A DNA stretch of 41,206 nt from Betaproteobacteria bacterium (GTDB lineage Bacteria; Pseudomonadota; Gammaproteobacteria; Burkholderiales; UBA6910), in the NCBI GenBank assembly GCA_016183615.1, contig JACPEG010000011.1, positions 1-41,206 on the forward strand, in the 5' to 3' direction. The notes beneath the pieces were generated by a model. That model did no database searches. It saw only the letters and a program-made list of their open reading frames with translations, and had not been told where the DNA came from. Of this stretch, positions 10,984 through 19,284 are shown one piece after another (the stretch's first letter is position 1; every line of letters begins with the position of its first letter). The translations under genes and the position numbers were made by a program.

Positions 10984-12104
10984 CGCAATCCATGCAGAAG
11001 GCCGTTTACGACCGCTACGCCATGGGGGCGCGGGAAACCGAGCCCGAGCTTTGCTGTCCGGTGAGCTACGATCCGCGGCTGCTCGCGGCCCTGCCCCGGG
11101 AAGTCATCGAAAAAGACTACGGCTGCGGCGATCCTTCGGCCTACGTCCGGCCAGGCGACGTGGTGCTCGACCTGGGCTCCGGCGCCGGCAAGATCTGCTA
11201 CATGGCGGCGCAACTGGCGGGACCCCGAGGACGGGTGATCGGGGTCGACATGAACGACGAGATGCTGGCGGTGGCCCGCAAGTACCAGCGGGAAATGGCG
11301 CGCAGGCTGGGCGGCCACCACGTGGCCTTCCTCAAGGGCTACATCCAGGACCTGGCGCTGGACGTGGCGGCGATGGAAGCGTGGCTGGCCGACCGCCCGG
11401 TGCGCACTGCCGCCGATCTGGCGTCTCTCAAGGCATGGCAGGATGAACAACGACGCAACGCGCCTCTCATCGCCGACGGCTGCGTCGACCTCGTCATCTC
11501 CAACTGCGTGCTCAACCTGGTGGATGAAAAAGACAAGACCCGGGTGATCCGGGAGATTTTCCGCGTGCTGAAACCCGGCGGCCGGGTGGCGATTTCGGAC
11601 ATCGTGGCCGACGAGCCGGTGCCCGGGCACCTGAAGAGCAATCCGGAGTTGTGGAGCGGCTGCATCTCCGGCGCCTTCGTGGAAACGGAATTTCTGCGGG
11701 CCTTCGCCGATTCCGGCTTCGTGGCGGTTTCCATCGACAAATGGGACCACAAGCCGTGGCGCGTGGTGGAGGGAATCGAGTTCCGCTCGGTGACGGTCAC
11801 CGCCGTCAAGGGCGAAGGCGCCGCGTGCCTGGACCGGGGGCACGCGGTGATCTACCGCGGGCCCTACGCCGAAACGCGCGACGACGAGAACCACGTCTAT
11901 CCCCGCGGCGAGCGCATCGCGGTATGCGAGCGCACTTTCCGGCTGCTCACCGAAGGGCCCTACAAGAACGATTTCATCGGCATCGCGCCGCTGGTCCCGG
12001 GGGAGCCCAGGGCCTGGTGCGCGCCGCCCGGCACCCGCCGCCCCGCGTCGGTCACCAAGGGCGCCGGTCATGGCCCGGCCTGTGGGCCGTCAGGTTGTTG
12101 CTGA
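10980..12104 (+). CDS. ArsM-like SAM-dependent methyltransferase
   Basis: A 374-residue protein with a class I methyltransferase core: motif I LDLGSGAGK near residues 63-71, motif II VIGVDMNDEML, motif IV VDLVISNCVLNL and the post-motif LKPGGRVAISDIV. Cysteines placed for soft-metal binding are seen in ELCCPVSY near residue 25, DYGCGDPS near residue 48, SGCISGAF near residue 225 and a terminal CGPSGCC. The core resembles ArsM, and the position next to ArsS suggests it methylates arsenic for arsenosugar formation. The extra C-terminal 100 residues are not in typical ArsM. Overlap with arsS and the site GAAGGAGAAAGTCG show coupling. Confidence 0.85.
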   Translation: MTQSMQKAVYDRYAMGARETEPELCCPVSYDPRLLAALPREVIEKDYGCGDPSAYVRPGDVVLDLGSGAGKICYMAAQLAGPRGRVIGVDMNDEMLAVARKYQREMARRLGGHHVAFLKGYIQDLALDVAAMEAWLADRPVRTAADLASLKAWQDEQRRNAPLIADGCVDLVISNCVLNLVDEKDKTRVIREIFRVLKPGGRVAISDIVADEPVPGHLKSNPELWSGCISGAFVETEFLRAFADSGFVAVSIDKWDHKPWRVVEGIEFRSVTVTAVKGEGAACLDRGHAVIYRGPYAETRDDENHVYPRGERIAVCERTFRLLTEGPYKNDFIGIAPLVPGEPRAWCAPPGTRRPASVTKGAGHGPACGPSGCC

Positions 12105-12260
12105 ATCCGGTTTCCGGGGCGATCCGCGCAAAAAATTTCCTGCGCCCGGGTCAGGTTTGCCGTCTTTTTCGGTCTCCTTCATTAGGATTGCCGGCTGCGC
12201 GATCCATTCCGGGGAAACGTCAACCAGCCCCGGCGACAGGCTGCTAGTGGAGGATCCGGC

Positions 12261-13541
12261 ATGTTTTTCGAGGCACAACTCCGACGGCTGGCGGAAAACC
12301 TGAGAGCCGCAGCTTCGATTCCCCTGCGCATCAAGCTCTGGAACGGGCATCTCATCGATCTGGCGCCCGAACCTGCGGTGACCGTGCGGGTGACCAGGCC
12401 CTCCGCCGCGATCTATCTGCTCATGCCCAACCTGGCCTGGCTCGGCAAGGCGTTTGTCGAAGGGCACCTGGAGGTGGAGGGACCGATCCGCGAGGTGATC
12501 CGCATCGGAGAGGCCCTGAGCCGGCACCGTCCGGCGCAATTTCCACTATCCCGCTTTTTGCGCCGCCCGGGGCGTCATAGCCGCCGCAGCGACGCCGGCG
12601 CCATCGAATACCATTACGACGTCTCGGACGATTTCTACCGCCTGTGGCTCGACCGCAACATGGTTTACTCCTGCGCTTACTTCAGGGCCGGCGGGGAGGA
12701 CCTCGACACCGCCCAAGAGCAGAAGCTCGACTACATCTGCCGCAAGCTCATGCTGCGGCCGGGAGAGCGCCTTCTCGACATCGGCTGCGGCTGGGGCGGG
12801 CTGATTTGCTGGGCGGCGCGCCATTACGGTGTGGATGCGACCGGCGTTACGCTGAGCCGCAGCCAGCATCAGTACGCCGCCGCGCGGATCGAGTCCGAGG
12901 GACTGGGGCAGCGCTGCCGGGTGCTGCTCCAGGATTACCGGGACATCCCCGGCGACGAAAGCTTCGACAAGATCGCCAGCGTGGGCATGTTCGAGCACGT
13001 GGGGCTCAAAAACCTGCCGGTCTATTTTGGAGCGATCCACCGCCTCCTGCGCAAGGGCGGGCTGGTCCTCAATCACGGCATCACCGCCATGGATCCCGAC
13101 AGCAGGGAAGTCGGCCTGGGGGCCGGGGAATTCATCGACCGCTACGTGTTCCCCCACGGGGAGCTGCCCCACCTGAGCCTCGCCATCCGGCAGATGGCCT
13201 GCCGCGACCTCGAAGTGACCGATGTCGAATCGCTGCGGCCGCATTATTCCCGGACCCTCATGCACTGGTTCACCCGGCTGGAAAGCCACGCCGATCGGGC
13301 CAAGGACCTGGTGGGAGACCGCCGCTATCGCGTCTGGCTGGTCTATCTGGCCGGCTGCGCCTACGCCTTCGAACAGGGCTGGGTATCGGTGCATCAGGTG
13401 CTCGCCGCCAAGACCGGGGGCACCGGAATGGAGACGCTGCGGTGGACGCGCGAGTATATGTACGATGAGCCGCAACCGGCCGCGGACCGGACCCGCTCGC
13501 TGCCAGCGGCAATGGGAGCGGCCGGCACCCGCATCCGATGA
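12261..13541 (+). CDS. cfa: Cyclopropane-fatty-acyl-phospholipid synthase family protein
   Basis: A 426-residue enzyme with the CFA synthase layout: N-terminal lipid-binding region (residues 1-110), the entry motif IEYHYDVSDDFYRLWLD, SAM motif LLDIGCGWGG, the bicarbonate/active-site region SVGMFEHVG and the C-terminal YLAGCAYAFEQGWVSVHQVL. Such enzymes put a methylene bridge across double bonds in membrane phospholipids under stress. GGAGG lies before the ATG. The stop overlaps the DedA gene by four bases. A relic of a similar gene lies at 35812-35985. An alternative is a related fatty-acid C-methyltransferase, since the family is broad. Confidence 0.92.
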   Translation: MFFEAQLRRLAENLRAAASIPLRIKLWNGHLIDLAPEPAVTVRVTRPSAAIYLLMPNLAWLGKAFVEGHLEVEGPIREVIRIGEALSRHRPAQFPLSRFLRRPGRHSRRSDAGAIEYHYDVSDDFYRLWLDRNMVYSCAYFRAGGEDLDTAQEQKLDYICRKLMLRPGERLLDIGCGWGGLICWAARHYGVDATGVTLSRSQHQYAAARIESEGLGQRCRVLLQDYRDIPGDESFDKIASVGMFEHVGLKNLPVYFGAIHRLLRKGGLVLNHGITAMDPDSREVGLGAGEFIDRYVFPHGELPHLSLAIRQMACRDLEVTDVESLRPHYSRTLMHWFTRLESHADRAKDLVGDRRYRVWLVYLAGCAYAFEQGWVSVHQVLAAKTGGTGMETLRWTREYMYDEPQPAADRTRSLPAAMGAAGTRIR

Positions 13542-14194
13542 ACGACATCACCAGCCAGCTATTCGCCCTTTTCCTGCGCTTCGGCTATGCCTCCGTGTTC
13601 GTCGGGGTCATGCTCGACAACGCCGGAGTCCCGATTCCGGGGGAGCTGGTGCTGATCCTGACCGGACACATGGTCGAAAAGGGGAACTTTGGGTTTGCTG
13701 CGGCGGTTCTGGCCGCGGCCGCCGGCGCGGTGGTGAGCGACAGCGTGTGGTTTTTCGCCGGGCGCTGGGGCTCGAGGCGCTTCGTCAGGCTGTACTGCAA
13801 GGTCAGCTTCGGCTCCGGAGGATGCGTGGAAAGGACCGAGTACAACCTGCGCCGGTTCGGCGCGCCGTCCCTGATCTACGCCCGGTTCATCCCCGGTTTC
13901 CGGACCTTTGCCGCGCCCATGGCCGGAATGTCGGGCGTGCCCTACCGGTCCTTCCTGCTGTTCGACGGTATCGGAGCCGTCCTGTGGGCGAGCCTGGGCG
14001 TGACCACGGGGATCGTGTTCGCGCGGGAGATTCCCGCCATCGCCGGCCAGATCGAAAATTCCAGGGAGTTGTTTTTCTATCTTGCGGCAGGCGCGGTGCT
14101 GCTGTTTGTCCTGATGAAATGGTGGGTGGGCCGGCGTCACGGCCGCGCTGAACTGGCGCCCGCCGAAGCAAGAATTCCGGGAATCGCGGATTGA
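13538..14194 (+). CDS. DedA-family membrane protein
   Basis: A 218-residue inner-membrane protein of the DedA/SNARE-associated family. It shows the motif VPIPGELVLILTGHMV at the re-entrant loop and the second conserved block ARFIPGFRTFAAPMAGMSG with the essential Arg residues. DedA proteins affect membrane lipid turnover and proton-motive force, and several act as undecaprenyl-phosphate or phospholipid flippases. It overlaps the cfa gene, so the pair may act together in membrane remodelling. Confidence 0.92.
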   Translation: MNDITSQLFALFLRFGYASVFVGVMLDNAGVPIPGELVLILTGHMVEKGNFGFAAAVLAAAAGAVVSDSVWFFAGRWGSRRFVRLYCKVSFGSGGCVERTEYNLRRFGAPSLIYARFIPGFRTFAAPMAGMSGVPYRSFLLFDGIGAVLWASLGVTTGIVFAREIPAIAGQIENSRELFFYLAAGAVLLFVLMKWWVGRRHGRAELAPAEARIPGIAD

Positions 14195-14341
14195 GGGCCT
14201 CCGCGGCATGGACCGGATTTCGATCGTCACCCCGGCCTCAACCACGCCGCGGCGCCGACTGCCCGCGCTCCGGGCGGACGACCTGCATCCGGCCGCCCGC
14301 GGCCTTGAAAGATTCAGCCGCTTCGTGACACGGTGAACGCC

Positions 14342-14896
14342 ATGACGCCCCTATTGACCTCCGCTCCCAGGGACTATCCCTGGTATGTACGCCTGATCTT
14401 TGCGCTCCAGCGGCGGCGCTACGGGTCCGAACTCGAGTCCGCGCGGCTGTGGGGGCGGACCCCCAGGGCATTTCTTGCGCTGACCCTGCTCTACCGCGCT
14501 CTGGATCGCAGCTCATCGCCGATCGAGCCTGGATTGCGCTCCCTGCTGACGGTGCGCGTGTCCCAGATCAACTGGTGCGAGTTCTGCGTCGATCTCAACT
14601 CCGCGGTCGCGCTGGAACGCCATGTTCCGCAGGCGAAGCTCGACGCCCTGAAGGATTTCGAGCGGTCGCCATTTTTTAACGACCGCGAAAGGGCGGCCCT
14701 CGCCTACGTCGAGGCGGTGACCCGTTCCAGCGGCAGGATGGACGCGGCGACAATGGCCAGGCTGCGGGAGCACTTCGACGCGGACGCCGTCATCGAGTTG
14801 ACCGCCCTCATCGCGTTCCAGAACCTCTCCAGCAAGTTCAACGCTGCGCTCGGCGTTCCGCCCCAGCGGTTCTGCCGGCATGAGCGGCGCGTCTGA
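14342..14896 (+). CDS. AhpD/carboxymuconolactone-decarboxylase-like protein
   Basis: A 184-residue, mostly helical protein of the CMD/AhpD fold, with CEFCVDLNSAVA as the CXXC redox motif (about residue 80) and the downstream ERAALAYVEAV and VIELTALIAFQNLSSKFNAAL helices. Homologues are alkylhydroperoxidase-like or of unknown function. Neither the ATG at 14342 nor an in-frame GTG at 14333 has a clear ribosome binding site, so the exact start is uncertain. It stands alone between dedA and bdhA on the same strand. Confidence 0.8.
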   Translation: MTPLLTSAPRDYPWYVRLIFALQRRRYGSELESARLWGRTPRAFLALTLLYRALDRSSSPIEPGLRSLLTVRVSQINWCEFCVDLNSAVALERHVPQAKLDALKDFERSPFFNDRERAALAYVEAVTRSSGRMDAATMARLREHFDADAVIELTALIAFQNLSSKFNAALGVPPQRFCRHERRV

Positions 14897-15046
14897 TACG
14901 CGCTTTTTCCTCGCCGGGCCGCGCGGGTTCAAGCGATTCCCCCGGCGAGCGATCGGCCGCCCGCGATTCCAATTCCCCAATCGGTGTAAGGTATTTTACG
15001 TCGAGCCGACCAAGAGTACCGACAATTCATCTCAAAGGATCATGCC

Positions 15047-15832
15047 ATGTTTCAGGGAAAAACCGCGCTGGTCACCGGCTCGACCAGCGGCATCGGCCTC
15101 GGCGTCGCCGAGGTCCTCGCCGGACGCGGCGCCAATCTCGTCATCAACGGGTTGTCCGGCGATCCGACGCAGACCGAAAAGCTTCGGGCACGCCTTGCCG
15201 CGGACCATGGCGTTGAGGTGGCATTCCACGGCGCCGACATGGGCCGCACCGGCGACATCGAGGCCATGTTTGCCGATGTCCTGGAAAGGTTTGGCGCGAT
15301 AGACATTCTGGTCAACAACGCCGGCATCCAGCATGTCGCGCCCGTCGACGAATTCCCGTCGGACAAGTGGGACGCCATCCTCGCCATCAATCTCACCTCG
15401 GCGTTTCACACCACGCGGCTCGCGCTGCCCGGCATGAAGAAAAAGGGCTGGGGCCGCATCGTCAACATCGCCTCGGCGCACGGCCTGGTGGCTTCGCCCT
15501 TCAAGTCCGCCTACGTCGCCGCCAAGCACGGCCTGCTGGGGCTGACCAAGAGCGTCGCGCTCGAAGTGGCGGAACAGGGCATCACGGTCAACGCGATCTG
15601 CCCCGGCTACGTGCTGACGCCGCTGGTGGAGAAGCAAATCCCGGACACCGCGAAAGCGCGCGGCATCAGCGAGGAGGCGGTGCGCCGCGACGTGCTGCTC
15701 GCCGCGCAGCCGACCAAGCAGTTCGTCGGCATCGATGAAGTGGCCGAGCTCACGGCGTTCCTGTGCTCCGGCGCGGCCGCATCAATGACCGGAACCGCGC
15801 TGCCGATCGACGGCGGCTGGACCGCGCACTGA
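15047..15832 (+). CDS. bdhA: 3-Hydroxybutyrate dehydrogenase
   Basis: A 261-residue short-chain dehydrogenase that fits D-3-hydroxybutyrate dehydrogenase along its length. It has the NAD site TGSTSGIG (residues 10-17), NNAG (90-93), catalytic S143, Y156 and K160, the family block GRIVNIASAHGLVASPFKSA and the ending LPIDGGWTAH. It oxidises 3-hydroxybutyrate to acetoacetate during breakdown of polyhydroxybutyrate. AAAGGATC lies before the ATG. It is followed by a short ORF and the patatin gene. Confidence 0.93.
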   Translation: MFQGKTALVTGSTSGIGLGVAEVLAGRGANLVINGLSGDPTQTEKLRARLAADHGVEVAFHGADMGRTGDIEAMFADVLERFGAIDILVNNAGIQHVAPVDEFPSDKWDAILAINLTSAFHTTRLALPGMKKKGWGRIVNIASAHGLVASPFKSAYVAAKHGLLGLTKSVALEVAEQGITVNAICPGYVLTPLVEKQIPDTAKARGISEEAVRRDVLLAAQPTKQFVGIDEVAELTAFLCSGAAASMTGTALPIDGGWTAH

Positions 15833-15841
15833 GGAGGGAAA

Positions 15842-15955
15842 ATGACCCTGACCGGCAAACCCACGCCGCCCCGCGCTCGCGCGATTGGCAACCCTTTCCA
15901 GGTCCGGGCGCGGCGACACGCGATCTCCCGGGCAATCGCGGGGGAACCATCATGA
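15842..15955 (+). CDS. 37-codon ORF coupled to the patatin gene
   Basis: Eight bases after the bdhA stop region, GAGGAGGGAAA precedes an ATG that opens a 37-codon frame (MTLTGKPTPPRARAIGNPFQ at its start, basic throughout). Its TGA overlaps the patatin ATG at 15952 (ATGA), an arrangement typical of translational coupling. The patatin start itself has no good ribosome binding site, so translation of this ORF may be what delivers ribosomes to it. No homology is recognised. It may be a genuine small protein or only a coupling leader. Confidence 0.45.
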   Translation: MTLTGKPTPPRARAIGNPFQVRARRHAISRAIAGEPS

Positions 15956-17070
15956 GCAGGCGGAAGACCGGACCGCGGCGCAGGAAACCATCCGCGGACT
16001 GCGGGATGAACGGCGTGATTCACGGCGCCAGGCGCGTCAATCTGGCGCTCCAGGGCGGGGGCGCGCACGGCGCCTTCGCGTGGGGAGTGCTCGACCGGCT
16101 GCTGGAGGACGGGCGCATCGAGGTCGAGGGTTTGTCCGGCACCAGCGCCGGCTCCATGAACGCGGTGGTCTACGCCTACGGCCGGCTCACCGGCGGCGTC
16201 GACGGCGCACGCCGCGCGCTCGCCGCTTTCTGGAAGGACGTGTCCGACGCCGGCCAGCGCTACAGCCCGGTCCGGCGCCTGCCCTGGGAACAGTTCCTGT
16301 TCGGCTGGAACATGGAGCACTCCCCGGCGTTCGAGGCGTTCAAGCTGGTGACGCGCGCCTGGTCGCCGTACCAGTTGAACCCGCTCAATTTCAACCCGCT
16401 GCGCGAGGTCCTCGAGCAGCACGTCGATTTCGGCGAACTCAACGGCTGCCAGAACACCAAGCTTTTTCTGAGCGCCACCAACGTGCGCACCGGCAAGGTC
16501 CGCGTGTTCAACACGCCGGAAATCAGCGCCGACGTGGTGATGGCCTCGGCCTGCCTGCCGCATCTGTTCCAGGCCGTCGAAATCGGGGGCGAGCACTATT
16601 GGGACGGCGGCTACATGGGCAATCCGTCGCTGTTTCCGTTCTTCTACAACACCGATGCGCGCGACATCGTGATCGTGCACATCAATCCGGTCGAACGCCC
16701 CGCGCCGCCGACGCTCCCCAACGAGATTTTCAACCGCATCAACGAGATCAGCTTCAACTCCTCGCTGCTGAAGGAGATGCGCGCGATTGCGTTCGTCCAC
16801 AAGCTGCTGGACGAGGGGTGGCTGAAGGACGAATACCGCGACCGCCTCAAGTACGTGCTGGTGCACTCGATCCGGGCCGATGCCGCGCTCTCCGACCTGT
16901 CGGTCGCGACCAAGTTTGCCTACGACTGGCCGTTTCTCACCATGCTGCGCGACCGCGGCCGCGCCACCGCGGGCGAGTGGCTGGCCCGCAACTTCGAGCA
17001 CATCGGCAATCGCTCGACGATCGACCTGCGCAAGGAATTTCTCCAGATCGGCGGCGAGCACGTGGGCTGA
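15952..17070 (+). CDS. Patatin-like phospholipase
   Basis: A 372-residue patatin-family serine hydrolase: oxyanion loop GGGAHG (residues 35-40), nucleophile elbow GTSAG with Ser65 and the catalytic Asp in DGG (D218). A lysine/arginine-rich N-terminus of about 25 residues precedes the domain; no signal peptide or membrane segment is seen, so it is probably cytoplasmic. Patatin genes beside bdhA are often linked to polyhydroxybutyrate granule or lipid turnover. An alternative start at 16006 would remove the basic extension. Confidence 0.9.
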   Translation: MSRRKTGPRRRKPSADCGMNGVIHGARRVNLALQGGGAHGAFAWGVLDRLLEDGRIEVEGLSGTSAGSMNAVVYAYGRLTGGVDGARRALAAFWKDVSDAGQRYSPVRRLPWEQFLFGWNMEHSPAFEAFKLVTRAWSPYQLNPLNFNPLREVLEQHVDFGELNGCQNTKLFLSATNVRTGKVRVFNTPEISADVVMASACLPHLFQAVEIGGEHYWDGGYMGNPSLFPFFYNTDARDIVIVHINPVERPAPPTLPNEIFNRINEISFNSSLLKEMRAIAFVHKLLDEGWLKDEYRDRLKYVLVHSIRADAALSDLSVATKFAYDWPFLTMLRDRGRATAGEWLARNFEHIGNRSTIDLRKEFLQIGGEHVG

Positions 17071-17183
17071 ATGCGGCGCCGCGCCGGCTCGCCACCCGAA
17101 GTCCCGGCGCGCGACCCCGGCCGGCTTTGCCGCCGGGCGCCACAACCCGCCGGACCGGGCGCCCCGGGCTAAAAGGGAGAGTA

Positions 17184-18410
17184 ATGCAGTCCTCGAAGAT
17201 TGGAAGATTCGACCAATCCTTTGTGGTGCGCATGATCCGGGACTTTTTCCTGCTCCTGATCGTGGTCACGGGGGTCGAGCTGGGGCTGCGATTCCTGGTG
17301 GTGCTCTACGAATTCGAAAATCATGACCGGGTCATGGTGGGCGTCACGGCAAAGCAGCTCGCTTCGGACGTGAAATCGATCATGCTCAATTCCGGCGGGC
17401 CGGTAGCCGCCCGGACCGTTTACCCCATTCTGAAGCGGAATTATGAAGAGCTGGGATTGGCTATCGCCATCGTTCCCGCGGAGGTGACCGTCAGTTCCAT
17501 CAAGGCCAGATTCAACATGGAGCCGCAGGGGATCGCCCCGCAGTGGGCGTCCGGGAGGCATAACGAGTCCACCGTGGCCCTGGCGGCGGAGCAGTTCTGC
17601 CTGAATTGCCACATTCACGCCAGGATCGGCGATGTGCTTGGAACCGTCACGGTCAGAAACTACCTCTCCACCAAATTGACGGCCTGGTGGGCCGAGGTCC
17701 GATTGACCTCCATGCTGTGGGCGGTCAACATCATCACCCACACGATCGTGCTGTTCCTGTTGCTGAAAATACGGATGGAGCCGCTGCTTACGCTGCGTTC
17801 CACGGTTTCAACCCTGGCGAAGGGAGTCATCGATCTGTCCCACCGGGCGACGATCAAATCCCACGATGAATTCGGCGAGCTGGCCCTCGACCTGAATCAT
17901 TTCCTGGACCGGATCGTCCACATCGTGGAGGATCTGGACGAAATCCTGACCAGGATGGTCGCCGTAGGTCATCGCCTGAATCAGGTGAGCGACCAGATGA
18001 ACGAGCAGTTCGCGAAGATCCATGATTCCGTCCAAGGGGCGATCAGGCGCTCGTTTGATGGACATAAGGAAGGCTCGGACTTTCCCCAGGGCGGTTCCGG
18101 CAGCATCGACGCCATTGTCTCGACACTGAACGACCTCGGGGCGGATAATCGCCTGCCGGAGGAGATGGCGCAGAAATTGCGCGGGATTTCCGACCGTTTC
18201 GAGACGGCGATCCGGGAGGCCGAGGATATCTCCCGGCGTTTCGATCGATCGGGCGAGGTGCTGCTCGGTCTGTCCGGAGAGGTTCACGGATTTACGCATT
18301 TTCTGAAGGAGATGGCGGTCCTCGAGGAAAAAATGCAGGTGGTGGCGGAGTCGGGCCAGGTCCTGCTCAACCGGCTGACGCACACCCGCCCGGGGCGGTC
18401 TTCCGGATGA
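17184..18410 (+). CDS. Membrane sensor with periplasmic haem-c domain and HAMP domain
   Basis: A 408-residue protein: first membrane segment at residues 21-42, a periplasmic domain, a single haem-binding motif CLNCH (139-143), second membrane segment at about 176-195, a HAMP-like linker (196-250) and a long helical cytoplasmic tail rich in coiled-coil pattern. The periplasmic part resembles the Tll0287/DUF3365 haem-c sensor fold. No histidine kinase, GGDEF or methyl-accepting signalling hairpin can be seen, so the output partner is missing or is a separate protein. GGGAGAGTA precedes the ATG. It is followed after ten bases by the TVP38 gene. It may sense redox state, oxygen or nitric oxide. 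Confidence 0.75.
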   Translation: MQSSKIGRFDQSFVVRMIRDFFLLLIVVTGVELGLRFLVVLYEFENHDRVMVGVTAKQLASDVKSIMLNSGGPVAARTVYPILKRNYEELGLAIAIVPAEVTVSSIKARFNMEPQGIAPQWASGRHNESTVALAAEQFCLNCHIHARIGDVLGTVTVRNYLSTKLTAWWAEVRLTSMLWAVNIITHTIVLFLLLKIRMEPLLTLRSTVSTLAKGVIDLSHRATIKSHDEFGELALDLNHFLDRIVHIVEDLDEILTRMVAVGHRLNQVSDQMNEQFAKIHDSVQGAIRRSFDGHKEGSDFPQGGSGSIDAIVSTLNDLGADNRLPEEMAQKLRGISDRFETAIREAEDISRRFDRSGEVLLGLSGEVHGFTHFLKEMAVLEEKMQVVAESGQVLLNRLTHTRPGRSSG

Positions 18411-18420
18411 GGAGCCGCTG

Positions 18421-19146
18421 ATGGCCACCGCCGGCAAGGCTCCCGGGAACTGGCGCAAGCTCGCCATCGTGCTCATCTTTGCCGGAGGGGTGATCGCGTT
18501 CTTCGCGCTGGAGGGACAGCGCCAGTTCACCCTCGCCGCGCTGAAGGAAAACCGCGCCTACCTGCTTGCCTACGTCGAACGCCACTACTGGTACATGCTG
18601 CTCGCCATGGCCGCGGCCTACGTGGCGGCCGTCGCACTCAGTCTGCCGATCGCCACCCTGCTCTCCCTCGCGGCGGGCTACGCTTTTGGCGCCCCGGTCG
18701 CCACCGCGATGATCGTGGCCTGCGCCACCCTGGGCGCCGCCATCGCCTTCGGCGCGGCGCGCTACGTATTCTACGATTCGGTCATGGCGCATGCCGGTGC
18801 GCGCACCAGAAAAATCATCGCGGGAATTGCCGAGAACGGGTTTTATTACCTGCTTTCGCTGCGGCTCGTGCCCCTGTTCCCGTTCTGGCTGGTCAACCTG
18901 GCTTCGGGGCTCACGCCGTTGAGAGGCCGCGTTTTTGTCGCGGCCACCGCCCTGGGGATATTCCCCGGCTCCTTCCTGTTCGCGAGCATGGGCGAATCGC
19001 TGGGCAGCATCGAGGCCAACGGCGAGCTTCTGCCCACCCAGATCGCGCTGCGTCTGGGACTGCTGGGAATCTTCGTCCTGGCGCCGGTCGCCATCAGGAA
19101 GTTGAGGAAACGGCCTCCATCCGGCGCGCCGGGCGGGAAATCCTGA
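18421..19146 (+). CDS. TVP38/TMEM64-family membrane protein
   Basis: A 241-residue inner-membrane protein of the TVP38/TMEM64 (SNARE-associated, DedA superfamily) type. It has LSLPIATLLSLAAGYAFG as the first conserved loop and YYLLSLRLVPLFPFWLVNLA as the second, followed by GIFPGSFLFASMG. Related proteins are annotated as lipid scramblase-like or of unknown role. Together with the DedA protein at 13538 the window holds two members of the superfamily. In this family members often neighbour flavoprotein or mercuric-reductase-like genes, and such a gene is nearby at 21127-22506 on the opposite strand. Confidence 0.88.
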   Translation: MATAGKAPGNWRKLAIVLIFAGGVIAFFALEGQRQFTLAALKENRAYLLAYVERHYWYMLLAMAAAYVAAVALSLPIATLLSLAAGYAFGAPVATAMIVACATLGAAIAFGAARYVFYDSVMAHAGARTRKIIAGIAENGFYYLLSLRLVPLFPFWLVNLASGLTPLRGRVFVAATALGIFPGSFLFASMGESLGSIEANGELLPTQIALRLGLLGIFVLAPVAIRKLRKRPPSGAPGGKS

Positions 19147-19284
19147 ATTGGATCCGGGGAAAAAACGCGCCCGTGGTGCGCTACGCGGAACGTCCGATAG
19201 GACCCGCGGCACCCCCCGGCGCCGCCATGCCATGGGAACATCCCTGGAGTCGGGCGGAAGTCACCGAACGGCGCACCCTCTGCC

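Noticed and set aside
15607..17145. Minus-strand open frame of about 512 codons over bdhA and patatin
   Set aside because: It is antisense to two well-supported genes, with composition typical of high-GC shadow frames.
15885..17183. Long open plus-strand frame in line with the haem sensor, suggesting a fusion of over 800 residues
   Set aside because: The upstream part is Arg/Gly/Pro-rich sequence in a different frame from the patatin, which has all catalytic motifs. The sensor has its own ATG and ribosome binding site at 17184.
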